Position numbers and translations under genes: made by a program. DNA of 26,417 nt, from positions 1 through 26,417 of the forward strand of contig CAVIUA010000015.1 in NCBI GenBank assembly GCA_963645945.1, written 5' to 3'. The notes below the pieces were generated by a model. The model ran no database searches, had not been told where the DNA came from, and saw only the letters and a program-made list of their open reading frames with translations. Source of the DNA: CAG-877 sp963645945. GTDB taxonomy: Bacteria > Bacillota_I > Bacilli_A > RF39 > UBA660. This document shows positions 24,772 through 26,417 of the stretch, piece after piece. The number at the start of each line of letters is the position of its first letter. The stretch's first letter is position 1.

Positions 24772-26328
24772 TTACTTAAGCTTATATGTATACTTATTAT
24801 TACGTACTGTAATTACTAATTCTAATTTTTTTGATTTTGCTATTTTATCAGGTATTGTTATATATACATATTTTCCATAATATTCATAAGTATTTAATGC
24901 ATTACTAATTTTGTACCCTTTTTTTGTTTTACTATTATCTATATAATTAATTTTACCATATCTAATTAAAAAGTCAATCATATCTTTGCCTGCAAAGTCA
25001 TTAGAAGAAAAGTCTAATTTAAGGATTGAATTACCAGCTTTTGCTGTTTTAGTTTTAGTTGTTACTTCACATTTTGAACTACTACAACTTCTAGCATTAT
25101 ATTCTACTGTTTCTGATATTTCTAGATTATCAAAAATTACTTCTTTTTCTTCATCATTTGTTTTTATTGTTAAAACATCACCTAGTTTAACTGCTTTATG
25201 TGCTTTTATTTCTGATAAGTCATTTATTTTTAGTTTTATTTTTCTTAAGTGTGTTTCATTGCCATTTAATTCTTGGTAATATAATACAAATCTATTTATT
25301 TTGTTTTCACTAGATACTTTATATATCAGCAATAAATTTGTTTCTTTATCTTTTTCTAATGTTAATTCTGATACTGTTTTACCTAAATCACTAAATTCTG
25401 TCTCATAAAGTTTATTTGTTGGTGAATAGTTTGACGATTTATTCATTACATGGAAACGATTTAGATTTACTGTTCTTTTGGTATAGTTATTTTTTATATT
25501 TAAATCTAGTACTACAAAACCGTAATTAGATGATATTTTACTTCCTTTATAATCTTTATCACTATAATAACTATTATTTATTGTTATTGTATAACCATTG
25601 GTATTTATAATATCTCCTTGTTTATATGATTTATTAACAACAAATATATAGTTATAGCTCTTGTGTGCTAAAACTATTACTAGGACTGTACATACTGCTT
25701 GGACTAATAATTTATGTTCTTGTACAAAATAGCCAAGATTTCTTTTTAATCTTTTGAATGTTCTTTTAAAACTTTCTTTATCTATATTAATATTTATTTC
25801 TATTTCTTCACGGTCATCTTCTGATAGTTCTAGATATTCTTTATCAGCTTTAAAGTCAAATTTGTTTAAATCGACACCAAATATTCTTATTCCTAATAAG
25901 ATAAAGTTTATATACTGAGGTATAGTTAATATGAAAATAACGTCTCTTATGGCTCTTACTGTCGTTGTTTCTGAACTTCCGGTATAGCTATTGAAATATC
26001 CAGCTGTAAATATAAATGTAAGTAAAAGAGCTGAAAATTCTATTATTGGCAATAAGTACATTTTCCATGGCTTGTTTTTTCTTTTTAATAATACAACTAG
26101 AGCTACACTTATTCCTATTAGTATAATAAGTGTTAAACTTGGGAAAAAGCCTGTATATCTAGATATTGGTTCGTTATAAGAATCATAACTAAATAAATCC
26201 ATAAATTCATTTATAAATGAGTTTAATGTAATTGTTTTGTAATAAATAAATGCACATAATAGTAACATGAGTATATGTATTTTTCTAAAGTTCTTAATTA
26301 GAAAAGCATATGGTTTTCTTATAATCAC
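24772..26328 (-). CDS. Five-pass membrane protein with Ig-like (DUF4352-type) ectodomain; first gene of operon
   Basis: About 518 residues from a GTG start. AGGAG lies 9 bases before that GTG, while the in-frame TTG three codons earlier directly abuts the Shine-Dalgarno and cannot serve. Hydrophobic segments lie at roughly 16-31, 63-81, 90-111, 127-148 and 205-223. After the last one comes an extracellular segment resembling DUF4352-like Ig folds (YTITINNSYY, FVVLDLNIKNNYTKRTVNLNRF) and then a final beta-rich domain with a pair of cysteines (CSSSKC). A charged cytoplasmic loop lies between helices 4 and 5. The function is unknown. As the promoter-proximal gene of the whole cluster it may be a regulator, sensor or assembly factor for the surface machine; that is context only. 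Confidence 0.78.
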   Translation of the reverse strand: MIIRKPYAFLIKNFRKIHILMLLLCAFIYYKTITLNSFINEFMDLFSYDSYNEPISRYTGFFPSLTLIILIGISVALVVLLKRKNKPWKMYLLPIIEFSALLLTFIFTAGYFNSYTGSSETTTVRAIRDVIFILTIPQYINFILLGIRIFGVDLNKFDFKADKEYLELSEDDREEIEININIDKESFKRTFKRLKRNLGYFVQEHKLLVQAVCTVLVIVLAHKSYNYIFVVNKSYKQGDIINTNGYTITINNSYYSDKDYKGSKISSNYGFVVLDLNIKNNYTKRTVNLNRFHVMNKSSNYSPTNKLYETEFSDLGKTVSELTLEKDKETNLLLIYKVSSENKINRFVLYYQELNGNETHLRKIKLKINDLSEIKAHKAVKLGDVLTIKTNDEEKEVIFDNLEISETVEYNARSCSSSKCEVTTKTKTAKAGNSILKLDFSSNDFAGKDMIDFLIRYGKINYIDNSKTKKGYKISNALNTYEYYGKYVYITIPDKIAKSKKLELVITVRNNKYTYKLK

Positions 26329-26360
26329 AGTTATCAACTCCTATTATCTTATTCTTTTTA

Positions 26361-26389
26361 AGTATACAATACTTTGTTGTAAAGGTCAA
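26361..26389 (-). promoter_or_regulatory. Sigma-A-type promoter at the head of the operon
   Basis: Minus strand: -35 TTGACC (26384-26389), spacer of 17 bases, -10 TATACT (26361-26366). It lies about 33 bases before the GTG of the first gene and directly after a terminator hairpin, so transcription of the cluster starts here. Confidence 0.8.
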
Positions 26390-26413
26390 AAAAAATTCAC
26401 GGAATTGTGAACT
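26388..26413 (-). terminator. Terminator of the gene upstream of the operon
   Basis: Minus strand: stem AGTTCAC / GTGAATT (7 bp, one G-T), loop AATTCC, then a run of T. It would end transcription from an upstream gene that lies outside the window. The T-run overlaps the -35 of the operon promoter. Confidence 0.65.
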
Positions 26414-26417
26414 GAAT

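Noticed and set aside
125..26179. Many plus-strand open frames of 60-190 codons across the window
   Set aside because: They lie antisense inside well-supported minus-strand genes, have compositions of shadow frames, and lack ribosome sites or recognizable domains.
1..26417. CRISPR arrays, tRNA/rRNA genes, insertion sequences
   Set aside because: No regularly spaced repeats, no RNA-gene sequence patterns and no transposase-like frame were found on either strand.

Overview
The window looks like low-GC, AT-rich chromosomal DNA from a monoderm Bacillota/Bacilli-type bacterium, possibly an uncultured gut lineage near the RF39/Mycoplasmatota branch (lineage is inference). Evidence: short intergenic gaps, strong AGGAGG-type ribosome sites, sigma-A-like promoters, a sortase, no outer-membrane secretin, and ordinary stop-codon use. 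Long ORFs use TGG for Trp and contain no in-frame TGA, so it does not look like a Mycoplasma-type code.

Every credible gene lies on the minus strand, so transcription runs from right to left. At the right edge a terminator of an unseen upstream gene (26388-26413) is followed by a sigma-A-like promoter (26361-26389). At the left, an intrinsic terminator (403-433) lies 8 bases past the last gene of the array. Between them are 23 tightly packed or overlapping genes that look like one ~26 kb transcription unit. It has internal promoters at the pilin-like genes (14390-14418, 12645-12673, about 12223-12265) and perhaps before the coupling-protein gene (about 3964). A small rhodanese gene lies beyond the left terminator.

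In transcription order there are four blocks. (1) Surface/envelope block, 26.3-18.7 kb: a five-pass membrane protein with an Ig-like ectodomain, a membrane-anchored Ig/LWRIV-module protein, a class B-like sortase, a very large Cys-rich secreted protein and a small one-pass pilin-like protein. (2) Tad (type IVc) pilus block, 18.7-12.7 kb: CpaB, TadA/CpaF ATPase with a long Pro-rich tail, TadB, TadC, a 53-aa Flp-like pilin candidate, a TadE-like minor pilin and a TadZ/CpaE-like protein with a degenerate P-loop. (3) Conjugation-type type IV secretion block, 12.6-1.7 kb: two VirB2-like pilin candidates, VirB6/TrbL-like channel protein, PrgI/VirB3, a stand-alone TraC/VirB4 N-domain protein, VirB4 ATPase, a SpoIID + C39-peptidase wall enzyme in the VirB1 role, a membrane-anchored protein and the VirD4/TraG coupling ATPase. 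(4) A second LWRIV-module surface protein related to the one at the other end.

The main interest is that a Tad pilus assembly set and a near-complete Gram-positive T4SS core share one operon, bounded by related surface proteins. No relaxase, integrase, oriT, attachment site or prepilin peptidase is visible. I infer a hybrid envelope machine (pilus plus T4SS channel) for adhesion, DNA or protein transfer, rather than a self-contained conjugative element. The cargo is unknown.
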